This document shows positions 25,587 through 35,096 of a stretch of DNA of 64,000 nt, in pieces. Source of the stretch: Sedimenticola_A sp040506425 (GTDB taxonomy: Bacteria > Pseudomonadota > Gammaproteobacteria > Chromatiales > Chromatiaceae); assembly GCA_965224515.1 (NCBI GenBank), contig OZ245051.1, positions 1,922,001-1,986,000 on the forward strand. Direction: 5' to 3'. The notes below the pieces were generated by a model that saw only the letters and a list, made by a program, of their open reading frames with translations, had not been told where the DNA came from and searched no databases. Position 1 is the stretch's first letter. The number at the start of each line of letters is the position of its first letter. The translations under genes and the position numbers were made by a program.

Positions 25587-26504
25587 TCAGCCGACCAGCA
25601 TCTCCAGCAGGGCCTTTTGTGAGTGCAGGCGGTTCTCCGCTTCGTCCCAGACCACGCTGTCGGTACGGTCGATTACCGAGGCGGTGACCTCTTCACCGCG
25701 GTGGGCGGGCAGGCAGTGCATGAACAGCGCGTCGCTGTTGGCCTGGGCCATCAGGTCATCATTGACCTGGAAGCCGGCAAATGCCTTTTCACGTTTAACC
25801 TGCTCCTCTTCCTGTCCCATGCTGGCCCATACGTCGGTTACCACCAGGTCGGAACCCTGGGCTGCCTCCATCGGATCGCGGAAGATGGTGCAGCGCTCTG
25901 CGGCGGGCTCGATCATCTCCTCGATCGGGTCGTAACCTTCCGGGCAGGCGATGTTGAGTTTGAAGTCGAACTGTCTCGCCGCATTGATATATGAGTTGCA
26001 CATGTTGTTGCCGTCACCGATCCAGGTGACTGTCTTGCCCTGGATGTCGCCGCGGTGCTCGAAGTAGGTCTGCATGTCGGCCAGTAACTGGCATGGGTGC
26101 AGCAGGTCGGTCAAGGCATTGATTACCGGCACCTTGGAGTTGGCTGCGAAAACCTCAACGGTATCATGATCGAAGGTGCGGATCATGATGCTGTCGACCA
26201 TGCGCGACATAACCCGCGCGCTGTCCTCAATGGGTTCGCCCCGACCCAGCTGTGTGTCGCGTGGGGAGAGGAAGAGGGCGTGGCCGCCAAGCTGGGTCAT
26301 GCCGGCTTCAAATGAGACGCGGGTGCGGGTGGATGATTTCTCAAAAATCATCCCCAGGGTGCGATTCTTCAGTGGTTCATGGATCTCGCCTGCGTGCTGC
26401 ATCTTCTTCAGCTCGGAAGCGCGGGCAATCAGCGTGCGCAGTTCATCCGGCGTCAGGTCCATCAGGGAGAGAAAGTGTCTGGGTTGGTTTCTATTTGAAT
26501 TCAT
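25587..26504 (-). CDS. argF: Ornithine carbamoyltransferase
   Basis: A 305-residue cytoplasmic enzyme of arginine synthesis joining carbamoyl phosphate and ornithine to give citrulline. The carbamoyl-phosphate site is SSTRTR near residue 55, LLHPCQ near 135 is the second binding element, and HCLPAH near 265 carries the ornithine-site cysteine. The length is normal for the family. It lies 39 bases after argD on the same strand and shares its transcript. Confidence 0.95.
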   Translation of the reverse strand: MNSNRNQPRHFLSLMDLTPDELRTLIARASELKKMQHAGEIHEPLKNRTLGMIFEKSSTRTRVSFEAGMTQLGGHALFLSPRDTQLGRGEPIEDSARVMSRMVDSIMIRTFDHDTVEVFAANSKVPVINALTDLLHPCQLLADMQTYFEHRGDIQGKTVTWIGDGNNMCNSYINAARQFDFKLNIACPEGYDPIEEMIEPAAERCTIFRDPMEAAQGSDLVVTDVWASMGQEEEQVKREKAFAGFQVNDDLMAQANSDALFMHCLPAHRGEEVTASVIDRTDSVVWDEAENRLHSQKALLEMLVG

Positions 26505-26543
26505 TATCGTCTGTTCGCAAGTTGAGCCTGAACTGAAGATCTG

Positions 26544-27725
26544 TCAGTCCAGAAAATCCTTGATCAGGTTTGATACTGCTTCGACAAGTTGCTGCGCCTC
26601 TTCATCACTGAGGATCAGGGGAGGAAGTAACCTGATGACCTTCTCCGCAGTGACGTTTATCAAAAGGCCCTGCTCCAGAGCCCTGCCAACCAGTTCAGCG
26701 CAGGGGCGGTCAAGTTCAATGCCGATCAGCAGGCCGGTGCCGCGGATCTCTTCCACCCCGGCGACTCCCTCGAGGGCGTCAGCAAAGTCGGCCAAAAGCG
26801 AGGCTCCAAGCTGGTCGGCACGTTCGGTGAGCTTGTTGCTCTCCAGGGTGTCGATCACCGCAATGGCTGCACTGCAGGCAAGCGGGTTGCCGCCGAAAGT
26901 TGAGCCGTGGGTGCCGGGGCCAAGCACTTCAGCCGCCTTGCCCTTGGCCAGGCAGGCGCCGATGGGCACACCGTTGCCCAGGCCCTTGGCCAGGGTCATT
27001 ACGTCAGGGGTGATACCGTTGTGCTGGTGGGCAAACATCCGTCCGCTGCGCCCCATGCCTGTCTGGATCTCGTCAAGCATCATCAGCCAGTCGTTTCTGT
27101 CACAGATCTCCCTGATCCGGTTGAGATAGTCTTCTGCCGGGATATTGATGCCACCTTCGCCCTGAACAGGTTCCACCAGCACTGCCACAACATTGGCGGT
27201 GTTATCCGCTACCTGCTGCAGGCTTTCGATATCACCATAGGGTATGCGGGCAAAACCTTTGACCAGGGGCTCGAAGCCTGCCTGCACCTTCCGGTTGCCA
27301 GTGGCGGAGAGTGTTGCCAGGGTGCGTCCATGGAAGCTGTTTTCCATCACCACGATGACAGGGTTCTCGATGCCCTTGTGGTGTCCATAGAGGCGCGCAA
27401 GCTTGATCGCTGCCTCGTTGGCCTCGGCGCCGGAGTTGCTGAAGAATACGCGATCCATGCCGGACAGACGGGTCAGCATCTCACCAAGCTTCTCCTGCTG
27501 GCTGATGCCATACAGGTTGGAAGTGTGTATAAGCTGGCCGGCCTGGTTGCACAGTGCCTCTTTGACAGCAGGATGAGCGTGGCCCAGTCCGCATACAGCA
27601 ATACCTGAGAGGGCATCGAGGTAGCGTTTACCGTCCGTGTCCCATAACCAGGCGCCTTCACCGCGCTGGAAACTGACAGGTAGCCGATTGTAGGTCGCCA
27701 TGAGTGAATCCGTCATACTCTGCAT
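26544..27725 (-). CDS. argD: Acetylornithine aminotransferase (class III PLP enzyme)
   Basis: A 393-residue transaminase that converts N-acetylglutamate semialdehyde to N-acetylornithine. The MLDEIQTGMGRSG block holds the PLP-interacting Asp, and TLAKGLGNGVPIGA holds the Schiff-base lysine. The N-terminal LPVSFQRGEGAWLWD is typical of ArgD. Three in-frame ATG codons (27725, 27716, 27701) lie at the start; none has a strong ribosome site, so the exact N-terminus is uncertain by up to eight residues. Transcription must pass an intrinsic-terminator-like hairpin about 35-55 bases upstream, suggesting attenuation. Confidence 0.93.
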   Translation of the reverse strand: MQSMTDSLMATYNRLPVSFQRGEGAWLWDTDGKRYLDALSGIAVCGLGHAHPAVKEALCNQAGQLIHTSNLYGISQQEKLGEMLTRLSGMDRVFFSNSGAEANEAAIKLARLYGHHKGIENPVIVVMENSFHGRTLATLSATGNRKVQAGFEPLVKGFARIPYGDIESLQQVADNTANVVAVLVEPVQGEGGINIPAEDYLNRIREICDRNDWLMMLDEIQTGMGRSGRMFAHQHNGITPDVMTLAKGLGNGVPIGACLAKGKAAEVLGPGTHGSTFGGNPLACSAAIAVIDTLESNKLTERADQLGASLLADFADALEGVAGVEEIRGTGLLIGIELDRPCAELVGRALEQGLLINVTAEKVIRLLPPLILSDEEAQQLVEAVSNLIKDFLD

Positions 27726-27758
27726 ATCCGGGCAACTGTTTGCCCGCCCCTTAAAACG

Positions 27759-27781
27759 AAAAAGGCAGCCCGGCGGCTGCT
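27759..27781 (-). terminator. Leader terminator (attenuator candidate) upstream of argD
   Basis: On the minus strand GCAGCC pairs with GGCTGC around a four-base loop and runs into CTTTTTCG. It stands between the argD promoter and the argD start, with no room for another promoter downstream. A small upstream hairpin (CCTGG/CCAGG, 27801-27815) has a competing partner, CTGGTA with TACCAG. Confidence 0.55.
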
Positions 27782-27825
27782 CAGTCTGGTATCAGTTAGG
27801 CCTGGATTTACCAGGAAAACCAAAA

Positions 27826-27854
27826 ATCGTATCACTCGGTTATGCTGAATGCAA
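27826..27854 (-). promoter_or_regulatory. Sigma-70 promoter of argD-argF
   Basis: On the minus strand TTGCAT (27854-27849) and TACGAT (27831-27826) are separated by 17 bases. The predicted start near 27819 gives a leader of about 94 nt. Confidence 0.6.
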
Positions 27855-27913
27855 TAACCCAGGCGCGCGCCCGGGCTGCCCTGGAAGCGGGGCTGGGCCG
27901 GTTTATCCGATGC

Positions 27914-27942
27914 TTGAAGTTATTCTCCCGCGGCATTATGGT
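27914..27942 (+). promoter_or_regulatory. Sigma-70 promoter of rnpB
   Basis: TTGAAG at 27914-27919, a 17-base spacer and TATGGT at 27937-27942. Initiation seven or eight bases later falls at 27949-27950, where the P1 helix of the RNA begins. Confidence 0.8.
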
Positions 27943-27949
27943 TACGCCC

Positions 27950-28315
27950 GTGGAGTCGGCCGGATGGTCGCTGCCTTATTTATTAAGGTGGAGGAAAGTC
28001 CGGGCTCCGAAGGGCAGGGTGCCAGGTAACGCCTGGGGGGCGCGAGCCTACGGAAAGTGCAGCAGAAAATATACCGCCTAAGTCCGCAAGGACCGGTAAG
28101 GTTGAAATGGTGCGGTAAGAGCGCACCGCGCCACTGGTAACAGCTGGCGGCATGGTAAACCCCACCCGGAGCAAGACCAAATAGGGGAGCAGGCGGTTAA
28201 CTCCGCAACGTGTGGCCCACACGGTTCCCGGGTAGGTTGCTTGAGGCGCGCGGTGACGCGTGGTCCAGATGAATGACCGTTCTCGACAGAACCCGGCTTA
28301 CAGGCCGGCTCCCAC
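27950..28315 (+). ncRNA. rnpB: RNase P RNA (bacterial class A)
   Basis: The catalytic RNA that trims tRNA 5' ends, about 366 nt. The conserved 5' block GAGGAAAGTCCGGGCTCC and GGGTGCCAGGTAACGCCTGG and the 3' block ACAGAACCCGGCTTA match the E. coli M1 RNA core. The ends close as helix P1: 27950-27961 pairs with 28303-28315 over twelve pairs with one bulged C. This shows that the present 5' and 3' parts fit each other. A T7 run follows at 28328. The last 147 bases recur in diverged form at 42252-42399. Confidence 0.96.
28168..28314 (+). repeat. Proximal copy of a long direct repeat (rnpB 3' end)
   Basis: By hand alignment this stretch matches 42252-42399 with about 22 mismatches and one gap (about 85% identity), in the same orientation. 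It is the functional 3' part of rnpB and would be one attachment-site junction of the intervening element. Confidence 0.85.
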
Positions 28316-28895
28316 TTCTTAATTCTATTTTTTTCAATAGGTTACTGTCGATTTCCTATGCGTGCAGAATTCTGCTGCAAAACCCTCGCCGATATACCAG
28401 CCTTCGATCAAATGCGTTCTGCTTTAGGTTTGTCCTGCTGCGTCATGTGAGACATCTCTACTGTGAAATACAAACAGAGAGATCAAATCTAGTTTCTCGA
28501 CAGATTATTGAGGCGCTCCACCTGATGGACCAAAAGTCATCGGTAGTGAGCCCTGTTAAGCAGTCTCATAATTTGGTGCAGTTGAAAAAACTCTGCGCAG
28601 TTTTGGGATACCTCCGTGAGAATAGCCAGGGTTAACAGAATAAGGTCATAAATAGAGATTATGGTAATGATAAGGCCTATATGAAAAGCAATTAGGTAGT
28701 GTCTCTTAAGGTTTCAACGTGGCCGTCGGAATAGGTGTGTCGGAGGGTGAAAATAACAGGGACTAGACTAAGCTTGAACATGGGGGACGGAATTTCTTGT
28801 TGTTGTGCCTAAAGAGACGGTTGGTCGCTCAAAGAGCCTGAGAAATTTGGAAAATGGACAGTTAGGCGTCCTTTACTCCTAGCGAGGTAACAACT
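28316..28895. other. Gene-free A+T-rich stretch between rnpB and the pilus operon
   Basis: Nothing convincing is coded here; a frame starting inside rnpB runs to 28635 but has no family likeness and no ribosome site. The msh operon promoter must lie here but no clear -35/-10 pair was found. If the island reading is right, this is its left arm, where an integrase gene may have been lost. Confidence 0.5.
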
Positions 28896-30269
28896 GTGTA
28901 CCTTGAGCATTTTGGATTGGCTTATGCGCCTTTTCGGATTACTCCGAATACGGAACTTTTTTACGCTGGTGCGGAGCGTGGGGCGATTCTTGATGCGTTG
29001 GTTTATGCCATTTCTTCAGGCGAGGCCATTACCAAGGTGGTTGGCGAGGTGGGCAGCGGTAAAACCATGTTGTGCCGTATGCTTGAGCAGAGAGCACCAG
29101 GGGACGTGGAAGTCGTTTACCTGGCAAATCCGAGCCTGCCACCGGAACATGTGTTACACGCGATTGCCTTCGAGCTGGGTCTGTCTGTAGAGGCGGAGGA
29201 CAATCGATTTCATGTGATGAAAGCCCTGCAGAACTACCTTCTTCGTCGCCATGCAGAAAACAAGCAGGTGGTGGTGTTTGTTGAAGAAGCACAGGGAATG
29301 CCATTGGCCACCCTCGAAGAGATCCGCCTGTTGAGCAACCTGGAAACCCAACATCATAAACTGTTGCAGGTGGTGTTGTTTGGTCAGCCTGAACTGGATG
29401 AGGGTTTAAAAGCTCCCGGTGTACGCCAGATTAAAGAGCGTATTACCAATAGTTTTAATCTCCCGCCACTGCGCAAGCGTGAAATCACCGATTACCTGGC
29501 TTTTCGCTTGTACATGGCAGGGTATCGGGATGAGCCGCTTTTTTCATCAAGTGCGGTTGCGTTGGTTAGCTGGTTCTCAAAAGGGCTAATGCGGCGCATC
29601 AATATACTTGCGGATAAGGCGATGTTGGCAGCATATGCTTCTGGTAGCCAGGTGGTTAGAGTACGTCATGTCATTGCGGCGCTGTCTGATTGTGAATTCA
29701 GTCGTATCACTTTTTCTTATGCCAAGGCGACGGCAATTGGGTTGATTATTGCACCGGTACTGGTTATGGGTGCGTGGCAGCAATTGGACATGAATTGGAA
29801 TTTTCAGCCAGCAGTGTCTGTGGTTGAAACGCATACACCGGTGGTTGAAGAGCCTGTATCTGAAAAAGTACAGATAGTTGATGTGGCTGTGCCGGGTGCA
29901 GAGTCTGATGACCTGCTGAGTCAGAGAATTTCTGCAACCCAAAATTGGTTGATCCAGAGAAGATATGGGCGCTTTACGATTCAGGTGCTATGGGCCAGGC
30001 CAAGTGAGGAGGACTCTGTTGTGCCGTTTCTGGAGCAGGCACAGCGGGCGGGGGTTTTGGATCAGCTGTTTATCTTTCGTGATGGAGATCTTGCCGATGG
30101 GGCGCTAACTGCTGTGTATGGTGAATACGCGTCTTATTCTGCGGCGCAGGCTGCCCTGGCCGGATTGCCAGATGCTCTTAAACGTTATTCCCCCTATTTG
30201 CGTAATCTACGCGGTGTGCTGGATGATGCTCAAGCATCCAGCCTGATGGTACAGGTGAGAGACTTATGA
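28896..30269 (+). CDS. mshM: MshM/GspA-type AAA ATPase with C-terminal SPOR-like domain
   Basis: A 457-residue protein. The N-terminal AAA domain opens with the family-specific YLEHFGLAYAPFRITPN and has Walker A GEVGSGKT near 48 and a Walker B-like VVVFVEEAQGM near 125. A single TM helix lies at about 275-292. The periplasmic part ends in a SPOR-like repeat (about 345-450), which in such proteins binds peptidoglycan. It would help the pilus secretin through the cell wall. The GTG start at 28896 follows an AGCGAGG ribosome site. It is the first gene of the operon and overlaps mshL by four bases. Confidence 0.85.
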   Translation: MYLEHFGLAYAPFRITPNTELFYAGAERGAILDALVYAISSGEAITKVVGEVGSGKTMLCRMLEQRAPGDVEVVYLANPSLPPEHVLHAIAFELGLSVEAEDNRFHVMKALQNYLLRRHAENKQVVVFVEEAQGMPLATLEEIRLLSNLETQHHKLLQVVLFGQPELDEGLKAPGVRQIKERITNSFNLPPLRKREITDYLAFRLYMAGYRDEPLFSSSAVALVSWFSKGLMRRINILADKAMLAAYASGSQVVRVRHVIAALSDCEFSRITFSYAKATAIGLIIAPVLVMGAWQQLDMNWNFQPAVSVVETHTPVVEEPVSEKVQIVDVAVPGAESDDLLSQRISATQNWLIQRRYGRFTIQVLWARPSEEDSVVPFLEQAQRAGVLDQLFIFRDGDLADGALTAVYGEYASYSAAQAALAGLPDALKRYSPYLRNLRGVLDDAQASSLMVQVRDL

Positions 30270-31879
30270 TGATTGGCATAGTAAGACCGATTGTCCGGGG
30301 TACTGTCTTAAGTGTGGCGGTGTTATTTCTATCGGCATGTGGGGTAACCAACCCTCCCAAGATGTCTACCAGGCATCTTGATATCACTGAACAGCCTGCC
30401 AAGGCAGCAGAAATTCCTTCACCTGTTCTTGGCGCACCAGTCTTGCCTCCCCCTAAAAATCTACCCAGGCAGGAGACCTATACTGTTGTGGTTAATGATG
30501 TGCCAGCTGGCGAGTTGCTGTTCAGTCTGTCACGAGATGCAAAGTTGAATGTGGATATCCATCCGGATATTGCAGGGCTGGTGACTTTAAATGCGATAGA
30601 TCAAACCTTGCCGCAAATACTTGATCGTATCGCAAAGCAGGTGTCATTACGTTATCAATTGGATGGTTCAACCCTGGTATTGGAGCCTGATTCTCCATAT
30701 TGGAAAAATTACCGGGTTGATTACGTCAACATGGCTCGCGATGCTACCAGTGAAGTTGGTGTGGCGACAGAAATATCAACTGCCGGTGGTAGTGTGGGCG
30801 ATGATGGTGGCTCGACAGATAGAGGGAATCGATCCAATACCACGGTAAGAAACAGCTCCCACAATCACTTTTGGGAAGTGCTGGAACAAAATACTCTGTC
30901 TCTCCTGGGCTTCAGTGCTGAAGGATCTTCAGGAAGCCCTCCAGTAGTATCAAATCCTGTCAGTGGAATGATTGCTGTATATGCAACACAAGCCCAACAG
31001 CGCGATGTGCAGTCGTTTATTGAACTGGCAGTGAGTAGTGCGCTGCGCCAGGTTTTGATTGAAATGACGATTGTGGAAGTTGATTTGAGTGATGGCTACC
31101 AGGCTGGTGTGGATTGGCAACGATTGTTGGATACAGGACTTGATGGGTTGACGGCTATGTCTACCATGACAGGTGCTAACCTATCCACGGCCCCGGTGTT
31201 TTCAGTTAACTACCAGGAGACCACGTCCCCAGGGCGAAGCTTTTCAGCTACCTTGAAGATGCTGGAAACCTTTGGTGATGTAAAAGTGATCTCCAGTCCC
31301 AAAATCATGGCACTGAACAATCAGACTGCAGTTCTTAAAGTTGTGGATGAAAAGGTCTACTTCACTTTAGACCGGCAGACTGAGGAAGGGACAGATGGGG
31401 ACGGTGACACTGTCACTTACAGTACAGAGGTGCACACGGTTCCCGTTGGCTTGGTTATGAGTGTGACGCCGCAGATAAACGATGTTGATAGTATCACGCT
31501 AAACATCCGTCCAACCATTTCACGCATTACCGGTTATGCCATTGACCCAGGTCCACGATTGATAGCAGATGCCAGCTTCGACAATTTGATCCCTGAAATT
31601 CAGGTCAGGGAGATGGAGACATTACTGCAAGTGGCCAACGGGCAGATGGTGGTAATGGGAGGATTGATGCAAAACAAGGTTGATAAAACCAACCGTGGGA
31701 TTCCTGAACTGTCCTTGTTGCCATTTATTGGTCCGTTATTTCAATACAAAAGTGATGAGTATATAAAATCAGAATTGGTGATATTTTTGCAACCCACTGT
31801 TGTTAAAGGTGCGGCGGTGGGTACAAACCTGCGGGCCTATAGCGATCTGCTCCTTGAAGGAAATGCTGAGAGTGAATAG
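30266..31879 (+). CDS. mshL: MshL-type outer-membrane secretin (lipoprotein)
   Basis: A 537-residue protein forming the outer-membrane ring through which the pilus passes. The signal peptide ends in a lipobox LSAC (Cys about residue 20). An N-terminal secretin/TonB short domain follows (about 70-130), then a Ser/Gly/Asn-rich low-complexity linker (about 160-195), then the secretin core: VLIEMTIVEVDLSDGYQAGVDW, SPKIMALNNQTAVLKV, and the NGQMVVMGGLMQ and LLPFIGPLF blocks. The start overlaps the mshM stop. Confidence 0.9.
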   Translation: MMIGIVRPIVRGTVLSVAVLFLSACGVTNPPKMSTRHLDITEQPAKAAEIPSPVLGAPVLPPPKNLPRQETYTVVVNDVPAGELLFSLSRDAKLNVDIHPDIAGLVTLNAIDQTLPQILDRIAKQVSLRYQLDGSTLVLEPDSPYWKNYRVDYVNMARDATSEVGVATEISTAGGSVGDDGGSTDRGNRSNTTVRNSSHNHFWEVLEQNTLSLLGFSAEGSSGSPPVVSNPVSGMIAVYATQAQQRDVQSFIELAVSSALRQVLIEMTIVEVDLSDGYQAGVDWQRLLDTGLDGLTAMSTMTGANLSTAPVFSVNYQETTSPGRSFSATLKMLETFGDVKVISSPKIMALNNQTAVLKVVDEKVYFTLDRQTEEGTDGDGDTVTYSTEVHTVPVGLVMSVTPQINDVDSITLNIRPTISRITGYAIDPGPRLIADASFDNLIPEIQVREMETLLQVANGQMVVMGGLMQNKVDKTNRGIPELSLLPFIGPLFQYKSDEYIKSELVIFLQPTVVKGAAVGTNLRAYSDLLLEGNAESE

Positions 31880-31887
31880 GAAGTTCA

Positions 31888-33396
31888 ATGAGCTTACTTA
31901 TGGACGCCTTGAAAAGGGCGGAGGCAACAAAGGCTGAGAACGCTTTATTATCAGCTACAGAAAAGTCAGGAGAGAGTAGTTCAGCTCATACTGAAGAGCT
32001 GGCGTCTGAGCCTGATGTCGCTGTAGAAGATGCTGGTAAAACCCCTGGTGGAGCACTGCAAGGGAAAGGCAGGGAAAGCACTGGGCCAGAATTGACATTG
32101 GATGAACTTGATCATCATTTCATCGAAGAGAATAAAACCCAGGAGGCATTGTCGTTAGAAACGCTGGAGAGTCTGGATGAACAAAACTCGGAGCCGGTTA
32201 TATCTGGGGCGGCAAGTAAAGCGGAGGATGCCCCCGCGATTGAATCTATACCTGAGGATAAGGTACCAAAGGTGGCTGATAAAATCGCTCAACAACGAGC
32301 TGTTCCGCGTAGGGTTGTGCCATCTAAAGTCGGTAAGCGTAATTCAAGACGGTTGTATTGGGGAACGGGCTTCGTTGTATTGCTTGTGATAGCGGGTTCG
32401 GTATATTTCTTTGTTTCAAGTATTTTTACTCCCCAGAGCGTGATTACTCCCCCGGCAAGCTGGCAGGTCGAGCCGGGAGGCGTGGTTCGAGAAAGCACCA
32501 AACAAGACAAAGCTGCTCCAGCACCGAGAGACGATAGTGCGAAGGGTGAGGTCATGCAGACACATATCAGCAATGGGCTGGATGAATCTGCAGATCAGAG
32601 CGTGCATGTAATACCACCCAAGCAAGCAACTTATGAAAAGGTTCAGAAATCACTAAATCTTACTGAAGTAAAGACTGCGCCCAAGCTGTCAGTGGGTAAG
32701 CCAAAAGCAGTTGCTACCACGCCAACTGATCGCGGTGCGCAAAAGCCCAGATACCAGGTGTCGAGGGAGGTGAAGCGGATACCACTAACTATTCAGCGCG
32801 GCCGTGTGGAGTCCGCATTTCAACGCAAGATTAACAAAGCTTATGAGGCTTTCCAGTCGGGTGATTTAGAGATGGCGGATAAACTCTATCGCCAGGCCTT
32901 GCTGCAAGATGATGCGAATCGCGATGCCATACTAGGGCGGGCAGTTATTGCCCAGAAACAAAATCGATTTAAACGCGCGCATGTGCTTTATGCCTACCTT
33001 CTAAACCAGAATCCCAAAGACAGCGTTGCGTTGACCGGGTTGATGTCATTGCCGGGAGATGGCGACTCATTGGGGAAAGTGTCACGGCTTAAAATGTTAT
33101 TACAGGAAGAGCCAACGGCAGCACATATCCATTTTGCACTGGGTAACGAATATGCGACACAAGACCGCTGGCCTGAAGCGCAACAGGCCTACTTTGAAGC
33201 AAATCGTTATGGTCCAGGCAATGGGGACTATGCATACAACCTGGCAGTGAGCCTGGAGCGTATAGGTAAGCCAGGGGCTGCACTTGACTATTACCGCGCT
33301 GCACTGGATGCGGCAGCGAGGCGTAGTGCAGGTTTTGATTCGCATGCAGTTAACCAGCGTATCAATGTGCTTAGTTCCGGGGGTGATTTAAAGTGA
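31888..33396 (+). CDS. mshN: MshN-type TPR assembly protein
   Basis: A 502-residue bitopic protein that begins SLLMDALKRAEATKAE, a start shared by MshN and GspB-like proteins. An acidic, low-complexity cytoplasmic region (20-150) leads to one TM helix at about 154-175. A Pro/Lys-rich linker follows, then tetratricopeptide repeats from about 310 to 495 (NKAYEAFQSGDLEMADKLY and similar). It probably scaffolds pilus assembly in the periplasm. Its end overlaps mshE by four bases. Confidence 0.8.
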   Translation: MSLLMDALKRAEATKAENALLSATEKSGESSSAHTEELASEPDVAVEDAGKTPGGALQGKGRESTGPELTLDELDHHFIEENKTQEALSLETLESLDEQNSEPVISGAASKAEDAPAIESIPEDKVPKVADKIAQQRAVPRRVVPSKVGKRNSRRLYWGTGFVVLLVIAGSVYFFVSSIFTPQSVITPPASWQVEPGGVVRESTKQDKAAPAPRDDSAKGEVMQTHISNGLDESADQSVHVIPPKQATYEKVQKSLNLTEVKTAPKLSVGKPKAVATTPTDRGAQKPRYQVSREVKRIPLTIQRGRVESAFQRKINKAYEAFQSGDLEMADKLYRQALLQDDANRDAILGRAVIAQKQNRFKRAHVLYAYLLNQNPKDSVALTGLMSLPGDGDSLGKVSRLKMLLQEEPTAAHIHFALGNEYATQDRWPEAQQAYFEANRYGPGNGDYAYNLAVSLERIGKPGAALDYYRAALDAAARRSAGFDSHAVNQRINVLSSGGDLK

Positions 33397-35096
33397 CTTA
33401 TAATCCCCAAAAAATACAGCTTGGTGATTTGCTGATTGATAAAGGAATACTTACTAATGATCAGCTTTCCATCGCGTTAACCGAGCAGAAAAGGCAGAAC
33501 AAACCTTTGGGTCAGGTTCTGGTGCAGATCGGTTTCATCAGTGAATCTGTTATACGTGATGTATTGGGGGATCAACTTGGCCAAGACAGCATTGACCTGA
33601 CCAAGGTTGTACCTGATAGCGAGGTGATCAAACTTATCCCAAAAGATCATGCGCGACGTTATCACCTGCTTCCTATCAGTCTCGATGAAGGAAAAGGCAC
33701 ACTCACGGTAGCCATGGTGGATACCTTTGATGTGGTTGCTTTGGATCAGACATTCGCCCTGCATGGCGGACGCTACGAGATAAAACCCACCCTTGCGGCA
33801 GAGAGTGAGATAGAGGCAGCGACCGATCTGTTTTATGGCTACGAGTTGTCTGTTGATGGAATTCTGCATGAGCTTGAAACCGGTGAGGTTGATTACCAGA
33901 GCTTGGGTATTGGGGGTGACGAGTACAGTCAGCCATTGGTGCGACTCATTGATGCTTTACTGTTGGATGCGGTTAAGCAGGGTGCGTCAGATATTCATTT
34001 TGAACCGGAAGGGGGATTTCTGCGTATCCGTTATCGCATTGATGGCGTGTTAACCCAGGTGCAAACCCTGCATCGCAACTACTGGTCAGGTATTGCAGTG
34101 CGATTGAAAGTGATGTCTCACATGGATATTGCTGAAACGCGCGCGCCGCAGGACGGGCGTATCTCATTAATGCTGGCAGGCAAGGCTGTGGACTTTCGGG
34201 TCGCGTCACAGCCGATAACACATGGTGAAAATATAACGCTACGAATACTGGACAGGGAAAAAGGTATTGTCGCTCTGGATAAGTTGGGACTTACAGAGGA
34301 TACGCTGACGATTCTAAAGCTTATGATGGCAAGGCCCGAAGGCATCATCATGGTGACAGGACCCACGGGAAGCGGAAAAACCACCACCCTCTACTCCATG
34401 CTTAATCACTTGAACAAAGAGTCGGTCAACATTATGACCCTTGAAGATCCGGTTGAATATCCCATGAGCATGATTCGACAAACCTCGGTGAATGAGGCTG
34501 TGAAGCTGGACTTTGCAAACGGCATCCGCTCGATGATGCGCCAAGATCCGGACATTATCCTGGTTGGAGAGGTGCGTGATGAAGATACTGCCTCAATGGC
34601 ATTTCGTGCGGCGATGACCGGACACCAGGTATTCACCACCCTGCATACCAATTCCGCCTTGGGGGCAGTTCCCCGGTTGCTGGATATTGGTATTAAACCT
34701 GGAATTATGGCTGGCAATATTATCGGTATCGTAGCTCAGCGCCTGGTACGCCGCCTTTGTGAAGCCTGCAAGACGCCAAGAGAGGCAGGTGATATCGAGC
34801 GCCGTCTGATGGGGATTAGCGATGATGAGTCAGTCACACTATTTAAGGCGACAGGGTGTTCTGTATGTAATCACCGCGGTTATAAAGGACGCCTGGCGTT
34901 GATGGAAGTATTAAAGATGAATCGTGAGCTGGATGAGTTGATCAGCCAGGGTTCTTCGGTAAAGGAGATTATGGAAGCAGCGATCGAATTCGGCTTTAGA
35001 ACGCTGGCTGAAGAAGGTATACGCTACGTATTGGAAGGTGAAACCAGCCTGGAAGAGGTTACCCGTGTAATTGATCTGACAGATAGGGTGTTTTGA
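33393..35096 (+). CDS. mshE: MshE-type pilus extension ATPase
   Basis: A 567-residue GspE/PilB-family hexameric motor. The N-terminal MshEN domain has two tandem LGxxLxxxG-x6-LxxxLxxQ modules (from residues 10 and 39) that in Vibrio bind cyclic di-GMP. The arginine expected before the first LG is Gln9, while the second key residue, an Asp near 110 in VAMVD, is kept. Walker A is GPTGSGKTTT near 328, the Asp-box and Walker B MRQDPDIILVGEVRDEDTA near 380. Four zinc cysteines form LCEAC and GCSVC near 450-490. The GTG start at 33393 overlaps mshN. Confidence 0.92.
   Translation: MTYNPQKIQLGDLLIDKGILTNDQLSIALTEQKRQNKPLGQVLVQIGFISESVIRDVLGDQLGQDSIDLTKVVPDSEVIKLIPKDHARRYHLLPISLDEGKGTLTVAMVDTFDVVALDQTFALHGGRYEIKPTLAAESEIEAATDLFYGYELSVDGILHELETGEVDYQSLGIGGDEYSQPLVRLIDALLLDAVKQGASDIHFEPEGGFLRIRYRIDGVLTQVQTLHRNYWSGIAVRLKVMSHMDIAETRAPQDGRISLMLAGKAVDFRVASQPITHGENITLRILDREKGIVALDKLGLTEDTLTILKLMMARPEGIIMVTGPTGSGKTTTLYSMLNHLNKESVNIMTLEDPVEYPMSMIRQTSVNEAVKLDFANGIRSMMRQDPDIILVGEVRDEDTASMAFRAAMTGHQVFTTLHTNSALGAVPRLLDIGIKPGIMAGNIIGIVAQRLVRRLCEACKTPREAGDIERRLMGISDDESVTLFKATGCSVCNHRGYKGRLALMEVLKMNRELDELISQGSSVKEIMEAAIEFGFRTLAEEGIRYVLEGETSLEEVTRVIDLTDRVF

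Noticed and set aside
28273..28635. 120-codon frame starting inside rnpB
   Set aside because: It starts in the RNA gene, has no ribosome site and no recognisable protein features; I treat the region as gene-free.
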